Counted from the stretch's first letter, positions 8,255 to 16,307 are shown. The stretch is DNA of 64,000 nt from Methanolobus sediminis (GCF_031312595.1 NZ_CP133592.1:248001-312000); one strand, 5' to 3'. Numbers and translations: made by a program. The notes: a model not told the origin generated them from the letters alone.

Positions 8255-8759
8255 TGTATCCCCTTGCTTCCTGCATTCTGAGTAGGTAACACTCCCGGAA
8301 GTAATCAGCTAACCGTCTGCCATCATTATCGGTACATATAGCTCCCCTTTTTCTAAGAAAACTAGCTATACGTGGACTAAATGCCCTTGCAGTATCAACC
8401 CACACAGTATAAACGCTTCCTGGACCGTCTATATATGTTATTTGTACATTTTCATGGATGTCGTAATCCATTTTTTCACTAATCGCTGAGAGGATAGCAG
8501 GTGCAGAGGTAATACGATACCAACCAAACCGAGTCTTTGAAGCGTATCGCCTATGTACTCCATCTTCGGTTATTTTGTACCCCGCAGGCCCCATACTACC
8601 ACATAATTTATAACGCCGTGATCTATCCGGCATTATCACTTGTTCAAAGGTTGGATTTATGTAGTTTGGGTACTCATCAATGACTACATTATAGTCAAAG
8701 TCTGGGTGTTCTATTTCCTCCCTGTGACACCCACTTTTTTCTCCATTTTCTCCAATCAT
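8247..8759 (-). CDS. Uncharacterised 170-aa element protein
   Basis: I do not recognise this protein. It opens with a charged stretch containing His and Cys ('GENGEKSGCHREEIEHPD'), then mixed alpha/beta sequence with 'RSRRYKLCGSMGPAGYKITE', 'SKTRFGWYRITSAPAIL' and 'VYTVWVDTARAFSPRIASFL'. The last part is Arg-rich. It lies in the replication operon, overlapping the gene upstream by 4 bp (ATGA) and the replication gene by 8 bp, so its product is made together with the primase-helicase and may assist it. The tightness of coupling is the best argument that it is real and functional. Confidence 0.7.
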   Translation of the reverse strand: MIGENGEKSGCHREEIEHPDFDYNVVIDEYPNYINPTFEQVIMPDRSRRYKLCGSMGPAGYKITEDGVHRRYASKTRFGWYRITSAPAILSAISEKMDYDIHENVQITYIDGPGSVYTVWVDTARAFSPRIASFLRKRGAICTDNDGRRLADYFRECYLLRMQEARGYNE

Positions 8760-9094
8760 TCAGAACACCCCCCGGGTGTTACTATTCTTTTTTGTTTATC
8801 ATTCTCTGAGCCACTAGCAAACCCGATTTTTTTCAACCTCGCTTTGTATTCTGCCTGTTCTTCCGGGGTCTTGCTCCCCCATGCTTTCAATGCTGCAAAC
8901 TCCCGGCGTGTCATACCACCCAGCTTAAAAACTCCATGATATCGTTCTGCAATCCTTAATCTGTACACTTTCCCGAGAGTACATTTCCCCTCTATGTCTC
9001 TTGGGTCTGTGCAAATGTCTGGATACTCTGGGTCTAAAGGACAATTGTTCACACTGCACTTTTTGAACCGGGGACAATCAAAAAAAGGTTTCAT
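8756..9094 (-). CDS. Uncharacterised 112-aa cysteine-rich element protein
   Basis: The N-terminal 40 residues carry five cysteines: 'DCPRFKKCSVNNCPLDPEY', then 'ICTDPRD' and 'GKCTLGKVYRLRIAER', which suggests a small metal-binding module. The rest is a charged helix ('TRREFAALKAWGSKTPEEQA', 'YKARLKKIG'). No known family comes to mind. It is coupled by ATGA overlaps to both neighbours in the replication operon (9091-9094 and 8756-8759). A role in DNA binding or as a replication accessory protein is only a guess. Confidence 0.65.
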   Translation of the reverse strand: MKPFFDCPRFKKCSVNNCPLDPEYPDICTDPRDIEGKCTLGKVYRLRIAERYHGVFKLGGMTRREFAALKAWGSKTPEEQAEYKARLKKIGFASGSENDKQKRIVTPGGCSE

Positions 9095-9255
9095 GCCTGG
9101 ACCTCCGCAAGCTCTATAACTTTACTTACAAGAGCTTTCTCTATCGGACTCCCAAAATTCAAAAAATAATCAATAGACTCTTTTCTATCCTTGCAAAAGT
9201 CCTTAGCCCACACATACAACGATGGGTCTATATTCGATGGTGTCATGTTTTCCAT
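9091..9255 (-). CDS. 54-aa small element protein
   Basis: A 54-codon gene fills the gap between the AbrB-type regulator and the cysteine-rich protein. It begins with ATG at 9255, preceded by GAGGG, and ends in TGA that overlaps the next ATG (9091-9094). The product is mostly helical: 'NIDPSLYVWAKDFCKDRKES' then 'IDYFLNFGSPIEKALVSKVI'. The precise ATGA coupling and the good ribosome site support it despite its size. Function unknown. Confidence 0.65.
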   Translation of the reverse strand: MENMTPSNIDPSLYVWAKDFCKDRKESIDYFLNFGSPIEKALVSKVIELAEVQA

Positions 9256-9270
9256 GCTGGACCCTCTTGT

Positions 9271-9453
9271 TTATTCGGTCTGGCTGGCCCCTGGAACATC
9301 TTGCCGGGTGTCAGGGGTCATGACAATTTTGTTTTTTTCAAGTTCTATACACAGTGGGGTGCCTGCAACAATTCCAAGAGAAGCTGCAAACTGACTTGGA
9401 ATTGAAACAAGCAGACTACCACCAATAGGCCGTGTCTTTCTTGTTAGGGGCAT
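9271..9453 (-). CDS. AbrB/MazE-like regulator of the element
   Basis: A 60-residue AbrB-family protein: 'MPLTRKTRPIGGSLLVSIPS' then 'QFAASLGIVAGTPLCIELEK' is the classic 'gsllvsIPkxlaxxlgixxGxxv' fold, with a strand after it. I use the ATG at 9453, because the frame upstream (to 9477) runs into the shared promoter. It is the first gene of the leftward replication operon and faces a winged-helix regulator across about 56 bp, the layout of a genetic switch that controls maintenance of a plasmid or provirus. Binding to its own promoter is likely from the family but not shown. Confidence 0.8.
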   Translation of the reverse strand: MPLTRKTRPIGGSLLVSIPSQFAASLGIVAGTPLCIELEKNKIVMTPDTRQDVPGASQTE

Positions 9454-9478
9454 ACAAACATATATTACAATCAGCATC

Positions 9479-9510
9479 TATAAATATACCTACCAACATG
9501 TTTGTTAGTA
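9479..9510. promoter_or_regulatory. Shared divergent promoter with palindromic TATA-like element
   Basis: 'tataaatata' (9479-9488) reads as a TATA box on both strands. On the plus strand it lies 26 bp before the ATG at 9510, the spacing of a leaderless mRNA; on the minus strand about 31 bp before the AbrB start at 9453. 'aacatgtt' (9495-9502) inside 'accaacatgtttgttag' is a short palindrome that may be an operator. Confidence 0.5.
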
Positions 9511-10205
9511 TGTCGGGGATTATTGATCATTTTACAAAAAGAACCGTTGGAATGCAAATAATTGAACTGCTTAATGACAATGGGCCAATGAGGTTTAGTG
9601 ATTTCAAAAAGGCGATGGGCAACCCCAGCGATATAATAATTACACGAGAACTAAAAAAACTGTGGCAAATGGAACCCCCGTTAATAAATAAAAGTTCTGA
9701 CAAGACATATTCTTTAAATGAAAAACATCCAGAGATTGACGACCTATTAAGAGCTTTTAACATAGTCCCTTCAAATAAGGCAATTATTCCCGTTCTCTCC
9801 ATAACCGACCCAGATAATGATCTTACAATTGGTGTGGCTGTTACCACATCACCTACAAAGTATCTTGATTCTTGTTTGTGCACCATTGCTGCCAGTGATG
9901 GTTTTACAGAATTTATGGGGGCAATGTATCATGATTTTGTTCTTGCAAAAGTACATGCCGTTATAATAAACATGATTGAAACCGGAGAATTACAAAAAAC
10001 AGATGTGTTTACCGATGATGGAACCATAATTGATGATTCCGAAACTGTACAAAACATATGGAATGAGATAGTTACAGATGGCTTGGAAATACACATTGTA
10101 CCCGACAAAAAGGGTATTTGGAAGAAGGCCCTTAGGCCACACACCGAAAAACAGAAAAAACAGATGGAAGAAATTAATAGACTGTTTGTTAAAAAAAATG
10201 AGTAA
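9510..10205 (+). CDS. Winged-helix transcription regulator with C-terminal effector-like domain
   Basis: A 231-residue protein. Residues 1-75 form a winged helix: 'MSGIIDHFTKRTVGMQIIEL' then 'LNDNGPMRFSDFKKAMGNPS' and 'ITRELKKLWQMEPPLINKSS' with a wing strand, similar to HxlR/ArsR-like regulators. The C-terminal 150 residues, starting near 'VPSNKAIIPVLSITDPDND', are alpha/beta and not recognised. I set the start at ATG 9510 because the TATA box lies 26 bp upstream; in-frame ATGs at 9432 and 9498 would put the start inside or before the promoter. It is the only rightward gene in the element and faces the AbrB regulator, so it probably acts in a decision between quiet and active states. The ending at 10205 is 4 bp from the convergent integrase stop. 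Confidence 0.7.
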   Translation: MSGIIDHFTKRTVGMQIIELLNDNGPMRFSDFKKAMGNPSDIIITRELKKLWQMEPPLINKSSDKTYSLNEKHPEIDDLLRAFNIVPSNKAIIPVLSITDPDNDLTIGVAVTTSPTKYLDSCLCTIAASDGFTEFMGAMYHDFVLAKVHAVIINMIETGELQKTDVFTDDGTIIDDSETVQNIWNEIVTDGLEIHIVPDKKGIWKKALRPHTEKQKKQMEEINRLFVKKNE

Positions 10206-10209
10206 AGAA

Positions 10210-11406
10210 TTACTCATTGCTTTGTTTAGTCGCACTTAAGGCACTTAATAACAGTTCGGGGTGTTGTTTCAATTTTTCAAGTATAGCATCTATGGTTTGT
10301 TCGTTTGTGCTTACTGTATCTGTCGTTAATGGTAAACCACAGAAACCACAGAACATAGCATCTGGTGGTATCATCTTGTGACATCTGGGGCACTCTTCAG
10401 CCTTCAAACGTGTATCTCTCTTCTCTATCTCAATTCCATTCTTTGCAAGTACGGCAGCTTCCATATCACGACCTGATAAATGAACATATACGCTTGCCAT
10501 ATTGGAATCTGGAACCCATCCGAGATATTGTTTCATTTGTTGTTCTGTAAAGTCTCTTGCTAGCTCTGTGGCTTGTGCATGTCTAAAAGCATGAGGATTT
10601 ACAGGTTTCTTGATTCCTGCCCTCCTCCCTGCTGTTTTAAGGACAGAACGGAATGATGAAACGCTTAACTGTGCGTGTGGTGGTCGAAGCTGACACCATA
10701 AGAATGCTTCACGGTTATTCCTCTCTGGGTGGGTCGTTAGCCATTGATTTAGGTACATTGAAGAGAAGACAACCAATATCCTGCGTGCTCCAGTCTTCCC
10801 CTGTGGAAATTGGATATACATGCCCTTTTCGTGTGGTTCAACGTGTTTTAATTTTAGGCTTAACATTTCACTTAATCGAGCACCTGACTCATATAACAAG
10901 GAGATAAGGGCTTTATCCCTAGGATTAAGAGCATTATCAATTAAAGTTGAAATTTCATCCCTTGTAAGAAGATCATCTGGTAGCTTTGTCTGTGACCGTC
11001 TATTCCCTGTCTTGATGCTTTTTGCAAGCTCATCCATATTTGCAAACTTCAAAAGCGTCTTAAGTCGGACCTTATAGACCTTTTTAGACGTGGCTGATAA
11101 ATCAAGTCCTTCAATTGAAATGAGTATCTCTTCTATGTCCTCATAGTTAAGCTCATTAACTGGCTTGATTATGAACTGACCGAATGTGCGTAATGCAGTG
11201 ACATGGTTTCGGATAGTATAAGGAGATGAACCGGATATTTTGTAAGAATTAATGTAACGAGTGTACAGTTTAACATTGGATTCGGGTGTTGTGCTTGCAA
11301 TTAAATCTTTAAAAAGTCCATCTGCCGATGCCCTGACTCTTTCTTCCTCGCTATCATACAGCCTTTTTTCTTCATTCGGTTTGGTTTTGTCTGACACAGT
11401 TATCAC
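10210..11406 (-). CDS. Tyrosine recombinase/integrase with C-terminal zinc ribbon
   Basis: A 398-residue tyrosine recombinase. The N-terminal SAM-like core-binding domain covers about residues 40-125 ('SSPYTIRNHVTALRTFGQFI'). The catalytic domain shows Arg in 'YESGARLSEMLSL' (near 174), Lys in the beta-hairpin 'QFPQGKTGARRI', 'HAFRHAQATELA' (H-x-x-R, near 272), and the nucleophile Tyr in 'ASVYVHLSGRD' (near 306). A C-terminal zinc ribbon follows: 'CPRCHKMIPPDAMFCGFCG'. This fused ribbon is common in archaeal XerA/integrase-like recombinases of plasmids and proviruses in Methanosarcinales. It is the likely integrase of the element whose replication genes lie next to it. No tRNA or direct repeats for an attachment site were seen, so the site of integration is undefined. 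Confidence 0.9.
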   Translation of the reverse strand: MITVSDKTKPNEEKRLYDSEEERVRASADGLFKDLIASTTPESNVKLYTRYINSYKISGSSPYTIRNHVTALRTFGQFIIKPVNELNYEDIEEILISIEGLDLSATSKKVYKVRLKTLLKFANMDELAKSIKTGNRRSQTKLPDDLLTRDEISTLIDNALNPRDKALISLLYESGARLSEMLSLKLKHVEPHEKGMYIQFPQGKTGARRILVVFSSMYLNQWLTTHPERNNREAFLWCQLRPPHAQLSVSSFRSVLKTAGRRAGIKKPVNPHAFRHAQATELARDFTEQQMKQYLGWVPDSNMASVYVHLSGRDMEAAVLAKNGIEIEKRDTRLKAEECPRCHKMIPPDAMFCGFCGLPLTTDTVSTNEQTIDAILEKLKQHPELLLSALSATKQSNE

Positions 11407-11407
11407 C

Positions 11408-11429
11408 TACTACAATGTAAAATGTAGTA
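11408..11429. promoter_or_regulatory. Inverted repeat next to the integrase start, candidate operator or recombination core
   Basis: TACTACA (11408-11414) and TGTAGTA (11423-11429) are perfect 7-bp arms with an 8-bp spacer, placed one base before the integrase start codon. Tyrosine recombinases bind such short arms with 6-8 bp spacers, so this could be a crossover site; it could equally be a self-regulatory operator. Confidence 0.45.
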
Positions 11430-11558
11430 CAATAACCTATCTTATGTCAGCAAATATAGTAACCATGAAATTGGCTTCAAGTCCTGATACATTTTAAATC
11501 TTTTCATCAGTAGAATACCAGCTCATTCTTGATTATATTATAGCGGAAAGGATTTTAC

Positions 11559-11602
11559 AAAAAAAGATAATCAGAATGCCATCTTGTAGAAAATAGCATT
11601 CT
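11559..11602 (-). terminator. Terminator hairpin downstream of the large beta-rich protein gene
   Basis: Read leftward, AGAATGC...GCATTCT (arms 11596-11602 and 11573-11579) form a 7-bp stem followed by a run of seven T (11565-11559). It lies 37 bp past the stop of the gene at 11639 and likely also insulates the integrase. Confidence 0.65.
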
Positions 11603-11638
11603 TCGCTTTTGAAATATGGATTCTGATTTTACTATTCC

Positions 11639-13927
11639 TTACTTGTCAAGTATCACAACATGCAAGGAATTACCGCGCCATATACTGAGAGTGTCGAACT
11701 CCCAGTTGCTTGCAAGTCCTCCTGTAGCATTGAATGCCCTGCTACGTCCTTCAAGGTAGAAGCGGTATCCACCTTCATCCACTGTAGATGGAACAGTCAC
11801 AGTCCAGTCCAGCACTTTATTATTGTCATCAACAGCCTGATGCCAGTAACTATCACTTCCAACAGAACCCGAACAACCTGTGAAACTGATTCCAATATCT
11901 CTCAGATGGCTTGCAGCTACATTATACTGTACCTTCAGTTCAATATCGCTACCTGCAGTCCTCTTGATGATTGGACAATGGAGAGGAGCTTCTTCCCAGG
12001 CGCCTCCAGCTTCCCTGTATTCCAGTTTAAGGAAATCCACAGGTGAAGGTTTACTGTTATCTATAACTACCTTTACAGTATCCAGAGCAGCAGCTATTGG
12101 GTTGTGGGCTGCATCATAGAGTTCCATACGAATCTCATATTTCCCATCAGGATAACGATGAGTTCTCCAGTTTATCAGCGTATGATATGGGAAATAATCA
12201 TTTGGCGGAGTAAGCACTTCATAGAATCCGTTTGAATCAGGCTTCACATGATGCGAAGCACCTGCACTTATGTTGTAAACATACCATGATTCGGTAAAGT
12301 GCGTCTCTGTGCCACCTTCATACTTGTAGAAGACCTTATAATATGATGCCGTTCCATATTCAGGACATCCTACGATACGAATAGTCTTACAGAGTGGGGT
12401 TTCAGCATCCGGTCTGACAATATGAGGCAATGGGAATGCTATGAACTGTTTCGGTCTGTTAACTCCCTTCACATAACCTTCGGAATCAAAGTACATCGGA
12501 TCGATGGCAATGTCATTGAAACCCACAATTCCTGCCTTTGTACATGGCTGATATGACTGACCGCATGGAACACAAATGGCATTAGGCCATGCTTCTATCT
12601 GCACATCGGTTGTGGATTCGCTGAGGTTCCAGTTCACATCGAAATAGCCTTCATCATAGATTGTCTCCAGAACTCCATCTCCATCGATATCCTGCTCAAC
12701 CTTGAATACTATGTCTGGAACATCCAGGAAAAGGTTCCATTCCGGCACAATTTCCGGCCAGCATCGAAGGAGTCTTACCATTGGCTTTGAAATCCTTATC
12801 TGAGCCATGGTCGATGCAACATCTTTTTTGTTCTTGCCGAGCATTTCTATCAGAAGGTCATCATCCGGAAGCGATGGTGGAGTGATTGATCCAGGGAACG
12901 CAGGTTTGTCAAGGACAGAGGATTTGTCTTGGCTTACAGGTTCGAAAAGTGAATTCTTCCTGAACAGGTTTTCACGAACTGCTTCAAATCTGGATTTGGT
13001 GAAGAAATCACTTTTTGTGCTACTGAGATTGATATGGGAACTGAGTTCTTTCTTTATTTCCGCATAAATTGTCTCAATGGCATTCTCATTAGTAGATTTC
13101 AGGTTCCTGTATTCTGTTTCTTTTATCACAGGTTCATTTGGAGGCCAGGGCTCCGGTCTGGGCTTGACCCGCATTTCAGGAAGCTTTTCCAGTTCAGGAT
13201 AATAACGTATATCCGGTTTGACACCAAGATCAATTGCTTCAATTACTGAAGGCCGTCTCAGAATTTCCCACAGGCAGCGGTAGCGCAATCTCCACCTGAG
13301 AACCGCATCAATATCAAAATAAGGGATATTCACACAGAAGTAACCACATTCATCGGTTTTTACTGTGGCTATCTCTTCCCTGCGGTGTGGGAAGAAAGGA
13401 TATATCCATCCCCATGGATGACCTGGATAAGGATACCACCAGAAAAAGTTCAGGTCAACATCATATACATGAACCGTTGCTCCTGGAACAGGACATTGCT
13501 CACCTGTGGTAGGATCAGTCTTGAAGACACGACCACAGACCTTGTGTTTAAGCTGCAATAATCCAAGAACACGGTCTACTGGTTTTAAAACAATATCATC
13601 TTCTTTCAAAATCCCATTGCGAGAGAGAACAGTTTCTTTGCTAATACTGGCAACCGATGCGTTCTCAGATGATGCAAGCCTTAGTATCTGGGTTCCCTGT
13701 TTCATTTCATCAGGAACAATAGCTATTTTTGAGTTTTCGGGCATCTTTGAAGCATCCAGATTTAACGACACATCCACTTTATCTGTTGTGAGCTTCTTCT
13801 CTGCCAGTATCTTTACTTCATTCCCATCATCTGTAAACACTACAGCTTTCAGTGGAACAGGCGAATTTTTTACACCTTCGACCTTTGCTGCAATCTTAAC
13901 CCCTGTTGTTCTTTTGTATCTTGCCAT
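11639..13927 (-). CDS. Large beta-rich protein with carboxypeptidase-regulatory-like domain
   Basis: A 762-residue protein without a signal peptide or membrane segment. The start at 13927 (MARYKRT) follows GGGTGAT at good distance; the longer frame to 13963 lacks one. After a basic N terminus, 'VCGRVFKTDPTTGEQCPVPG' then 'ATVHVYDVD' is a carboxypeptidase-regulatory (CarboxypepD_reg) beta-sandwich (about 145-175), interrupted by a striking aromatic loop 'FFWWYPYPGHPWGWIYPFFP'. The middle is Pro/Glu-rich linker; 'VFKVEQDIDGDGVLETIYDE' looks like a calcium-binding loop; the C-terminal 200 residues are Ig-like strands ending in 'NEFDTL'-type sequence. Proteins of this design occur sporadically in bacteria and archaea; I know of no assigned role. 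Its own terminator marks it as a single-gene transcript. Confidence 0.7.
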   Translation of the reverse strand: MARYKRTTGVKIAAKVEGVKNSPVPLKAVVFTDDGNEVKILAEKKLTTDKVDVSLNLDASKMPENSKIAIVPDEMKQGTQILRLASSENASVASISKETVLSRNGILKEDDIVLKPVDRVLGLLQLKHKVCGRVFKTDPTTGEQCPVPGATVHVYDVDLNFFWWYPYPGHPWGWIYPFFPHRREEIATVKTDECGYFCVNIPYFDIDAVLRWRLRYRCLWEILRRPSVIEAIDLGVKPDIRYYPELEKLPEMRVKPRPEPWPPNEPVIKETEYRNLKSTNENAIETIYAEIKKELSSHINLSSTKSDFFTKSRFEAVRENLFRKNSLFEPVSQDKSSVLDKPAFPGSITPPSLPDDDLLIEMLGKNKKDVASTMAQIRISKPMVRLLRCWPEIVPEWNLFLDVPDIVFKVEQDIDGDGVLETIYDEGYFDVNWNLSESTTDVQIEAWPNAICVPCGQSYQPCTKAGIVGFNDIAIDPMYFDSEGYVKGVNRPKQFIAFPLPHIVRPDAETPLCKTIRIVGCPEYGTASYYKVFYKYEGGTETHFTESWYVYNISAGASHHVKPDSNGFYEVLTPPNDYFPYHTLINWRTHRYPDGKYEIRMELYDAAHNPIAAALDTVKVVIDNSKPSPVDFLKLEYREAGGAWEEAPLHCPIIKRTAGSDIELKVQYNVAASHLRDIGISFTGCSGSVGSDSYWHQAVDDNNKVLDWTVTVPSTVDEGGYRFYLEGRSRAFNATGGLASNWEFDTLSIWRGNSLHVVILDK

Positions 13928-14244
13928 ACATATCACCCTATCTATGTGCGAAAACAGGCTCAATGCACAAAATAAAATACAAACTGCTGAGCTGGATATT
14001 TAATAAAGGATTCATGATGAGATGGTCTGATTTTTGAACATACAGATCATGATACCTGTAACTACCCGGCAAACCAATATAAGACACTTAGACCTGCTTC
14101 CCCACGAAACGGTATCTCTACATATATAAATACAGTTATAGTTGTATTTAAAATATCCGTACAAAAATAATATCAACAGTCCAGTTATTATATGCATTCA
14201 TTTTTAACTTAATGAACTCTATTATATACCTATAAACTAAAGTA
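13928..14244. other. Divergent intergenic region
   Basis: This 317-bp gap separates the large beta-rich protein (leftward) from a membrane kinase-like gene (rightward) and should hold both promoters. 'tatatacctataaac' at about 14222-14236 is a likely TATA region for the rightward gene. A 61-codon frame inside (14012-14197, minus) is AT-rich and shows no protein-like pattern, so I leave it out. Confidence 0.4.
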
Positions 14245-14835
14245 GTGCCAATGACCGGCATTTCTTTTGCAAATGAAGTGATGAGAAAAGGAGTTCACTT
14301 TACGTCAATACTCATAGTGCTTGTTTATGCATTTATGGGAAAGCAGGCGTGTCAGGTACTTTTAATAACATATCTTGTGCTGATACTGAGCATCGAACAC
14401 CTAAGACTTGACAGGGGATTCAAACTCCCTGTTTTGCATGTTGTTTTGCGCCAGAAAGAAAAAGCTGCTATCGGTTCATATGTCTATTTCACGATAGGTG
14501 CATTGATTGTAGTTTCTGTTTTCAGCAAAAATATAGCCTTTGCAGCTATTCTTATGACAACATTTGGGGACATGAGTGCCGCACTTATCGGAAAGAGATT
14601 TGGAAGGATAAGAATCAGTAATGGTAAAAGTCTTGAGGGTTGCGTAGCTGAATTTGTAGTAGATTTCACAATAGCTGTTCTGTTACTTGAAAATCCTTTT
14701 ATTTCACTTCTTATGGCATTTACTGCAACCTATGTTGAAACCACATTTGTGAAGATAGACGATAACCTGGTTATCCCCATATTCTCCGCTTCCATTGCAG
14801 AACTTGCATTTCTGATATTGCCAATGTTATTATAA
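14245..14835 (+). CDS. CTP-dependent polyprenol/diacylglycerol kinase-like membrane protein
   Basis: A 196-residue integral membrane protein with about six to seven hydrophobic helices. The family signature of dolichol/phytol/diacylglycerol kinases and CDP-DAG synthase-like proteins is present: 'MRKGVHFTSILIVLVYAF' at the N terminus, 'TTFGDMSAALIGKRFGR' and 'SNGKSLEGCVAEFVVD'. These enzymes use CTP to phosphorylate isoprenoid alcohols or lipids; in an archaeon the likely substrates are dolichol-like lipid carriers or archaeol-type lipids. The start is GTG 14245 or ATG 14251; neither has a strong ribosome site. It is a single gene in this window. Substrate assignment is inference. Confidence 0.8.
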   Translation: MPMTGISFANEVMRKGVHFTSILIVLVYAFMGKQACQVLLITYLVLILSIEHLRLDRGFKLPVLHVVLRQKEKAAIGSYVYFTIGALIVVSVFSKNIAFAAILMTTFGDMSAALIGKRFGRIRISNGKSLEGCVAEFVVDFTIAVLLLENPFISLLMAFTATYVETTFVKIDDNLVIPIFSASIAELAFLILPMLL

Positions 14836-14989
14836 AATTGAGATATTGTGTGAACAAAAATGTTCATTAACCGTTGATTTAACATATGGGAAACTCTACA
14901 AAAAATACAGATTATGATAGCATATAAATTTGCATATTATTTTTACTCATCAGAATCCTTTAATACTCATGAAATCAATTAATTAGAGT

Positions 14990-15253
14990 ATGACTGAGAA
15001 CAAGAAAGATGAAAAAGAATTAGCAGAAGAGATGGAAGGAAAGAATTCCTCAAGGCTGTTAGTTGAGAATACATTCTACAAGCAATTTAGTGCTGAAACT
15101 CCTTCAACACCAGGTTTTAAAATTGAATTTACACAACACAAATCTGCAGGCTTGCAGAGTGCATCTGATATGTGGATCGATAAAGACCGACTCTTTGAAG
15201 GCGTCAGAGATCAGAAAGACATTGACAAACTAAGGAAGATGTCAGGTCTTTAA
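14990..15253 (+). CDS. Uncharacterised 87-aa hydrophilic protein
   Basis: A small charged protein without cysteines or membrane segments. The first 25 residues are highly charged ('MTENKKDEKELAEEMEGKNS'), followed by 'NTFYKQFSAETPSTPGFKIE' and a C-terminal Asp/Lys-rich helix ending 'DIDKLRKMSGL'. It starts soon after a TATA-rich stretch (about 14950-14975, 'tactcatgaaatcaattaat' before the ATG) and is followed by a T-rich end. Codon use matches the chromosome. I do not recognise it; it may be a lineage-specific conserved protein of methanogens. Confidence 0.65.
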   Translation: MTENKKDEKELAEEMEGKNSSRLLVENTFYKQFSAETPSTPGFKIEFTQHKSAGLQSASDMWIDKDRLFEGVRDQKDIDKLRKMSGL

Positions 15254-15396
15254 GTCTATCTTTTAACTTCATTTTTATCTTTTTTAACGACAATCTACTT
15301 TACAGATAAAAAATAATTTTAACACCTCTTTCCTTATTTAGATCCAGGCATTATATCAAGCCAGCTTGATTTATAGGCAAGAATATTTTTTGATAA

Positions 15397-15421
15397 GGTA
15401 TTTATACAACGCGATAATACC
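15397..15421. promoter_or_regulatory. Promoter-linked inverted repeat upstream of the 59-aa gene
   Basis: GGTATT (15397-15402) and AATACC (15416-15421) flank a 13-bp spacer and overlap the TATA-like 'ggtatttatac'. The gene starts 43 bp further on after an agaggt ribosome site. It is a candidate operator or 5' leader hairpin. Confidence 0.35.
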
Positions 15422-15463
15422 TAATTATATAATCAACTAAATTACTCAAAAGAGGTTAAAAAT

Positions 15464-15643
15464 ATGGCACCATGGGAATATGATATCAAGGCTGTTCGCT
15501 ACGGTGAGTGGGACAGCACTAAGGAAGACCTGAACAAGATTGGCATAGAAGGCTGGGAGCTTATCCGTTTCTCAGATGATATAGATGACAATGGAATGAT
15601 TAAAGCATTCTTCAAAAGGCCTGTTGACTGCCTTGAAGTCTAA
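15464..15643 (+). CDS. DUF4177-like small protein, 59 aa
   Basis: A 59-residue protein, 'MAPWEYDIKAVRYGEWDSTK' then 'EDLNKIGIEGWELIRFSDDI', ending '...MIKAFFKRPVDCLEV'. The pattern 'W.Y.i........l.ln.lg.eGWElv......g....fkR' is that of DUF4177, a small beta-alpha-beta domain found widely in bacteria and archaea with no settled function. The ATG follows 'aagaggtt', a fair ribosome site. It appears to be transcribed alone from the TATA region at about 15400. Confidence 0.75.
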   Translation: MAPWEYDIKAVRYGEWDSTKEDLNKIGIEGWELIRFSDDIDDNGMIKAFFKRPVDCLEV

Positions 15644-15802
15644 TCCTTTTCTTTCTTTTATTTCATAAACTATACTTGTTTTATTGGTTTTAAATAAGAA
15701 GCTGATAAGCTAAACATTTGGAACTTTAAAAAATTATTCAATTTATAGTATGCGGAAATATAGATTATACTAAAAAAACAAAATATTTAAATAGAATGAA
15801 GA

Positions 15803-15825
15803 CGGTAAAGGGAATCTGTTTACCG
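15803..15825 (+). promoter_or_regulatory. Promoter and leader hairpin for the membrane-protein gene
   Basis: 'atatttaaata' (15783-15793) is a TATA-like box. About 15-20 bp after it CGGTAAA (15803-15809) and TTTACCG (15819-15825) form a perfect 7-bp stem with a 9-base loop, near the expected transcript start. It could be an operator or an mRNA 5' stem; the coding start is 60 bp further on. Confidence 0.4.
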
Positions 15826-15884
15826 GGCATGATAAAATAGGAGCTTTGTAGACAAAAGAAAATAAAACAGGTAGATAGGTAAAT

Positions 15885-16307
15885 ATGACTGAAACTGTTA
15901 CAAATTTGAGCACAATACACATCCCAGAGGGTTACAGCCTCAAGAGGATACAGTTCTATTTCTGGTTAGGACTGTTATCAGCTGTATTCCTGAGATTGAT
16001 AATAATTGCAGATTATTACAACGGGATATTGTCAAAAGCTCTGTTCTACCTGGGAGTACTGGGATATCTTGTATTCTTCGCACACAGGTATCACGTTGCA
16101 ACACGCAGGGTTGGAGTTTTGAGAAACCTTGAGTTGCTCAGTAAGATAGAGAGTAGAACTCCTTTGAGTGAAGAGGATTACCGCGGATTGCAATATATAA
16201 TGTGGAGTCTTTCCGTTTCAAAGGAGAGAATGAATTACCTGGTAATATTTGCCTTCTCGGTAATAGCAATTGTATTATCACTGGCACTTGACCTGGGTAT
16301 TGTTTGA
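15885..16307 (+). CDS. Uncharacterised membrane protein, three transmembrane helices
   Basis: A 140-residue protein with hydrophobic helices at about 27-48 ('YFWLGLLSAVFLRLIIIADY'), 50-68 ('LSKALFYLGVLGYLVFFA') and 117-138 ('YLVIFAFSVIAIVLSLALDL'). Between helix 2 and 3 lies a charged cytoplasmic-like stretch 'HRYHVATRRVGVLRNLELLS'. No catalytic motif is visible. It is followed after 69 bp by the truncated corrinoid-protein fragment, which may belong to the same transcript. Function unknown. Confidence 0.7.
   Translation: MTETVTNLSTIHIPEGYSLKRIQFYFWLGLLSAVFLRLIIIADYYNGILSKALFYLGVLGYLVFFAHRYHVATRRVGVLRNLELLSKIESRTPLSEEDYRGLQYIMWSLSVSKERMNYLVIFAFSVIAIVLSLALDLGIV

Noticed and set aside
10210-11640. 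tRNA gene as integration target near the integrase
   Set aside because: No cloverleaf or TTCRANNC arm was found near either possible end of the element, so a tRNA attachment site is not supported here.
14012-14197. 61-codon minus-strand frame between two divergent genes
   Set aside because: Low-complexity, Tyr/Ile/Cys-rich translation in an AT-rich promoter gap, no ribosome site, no known pattern.
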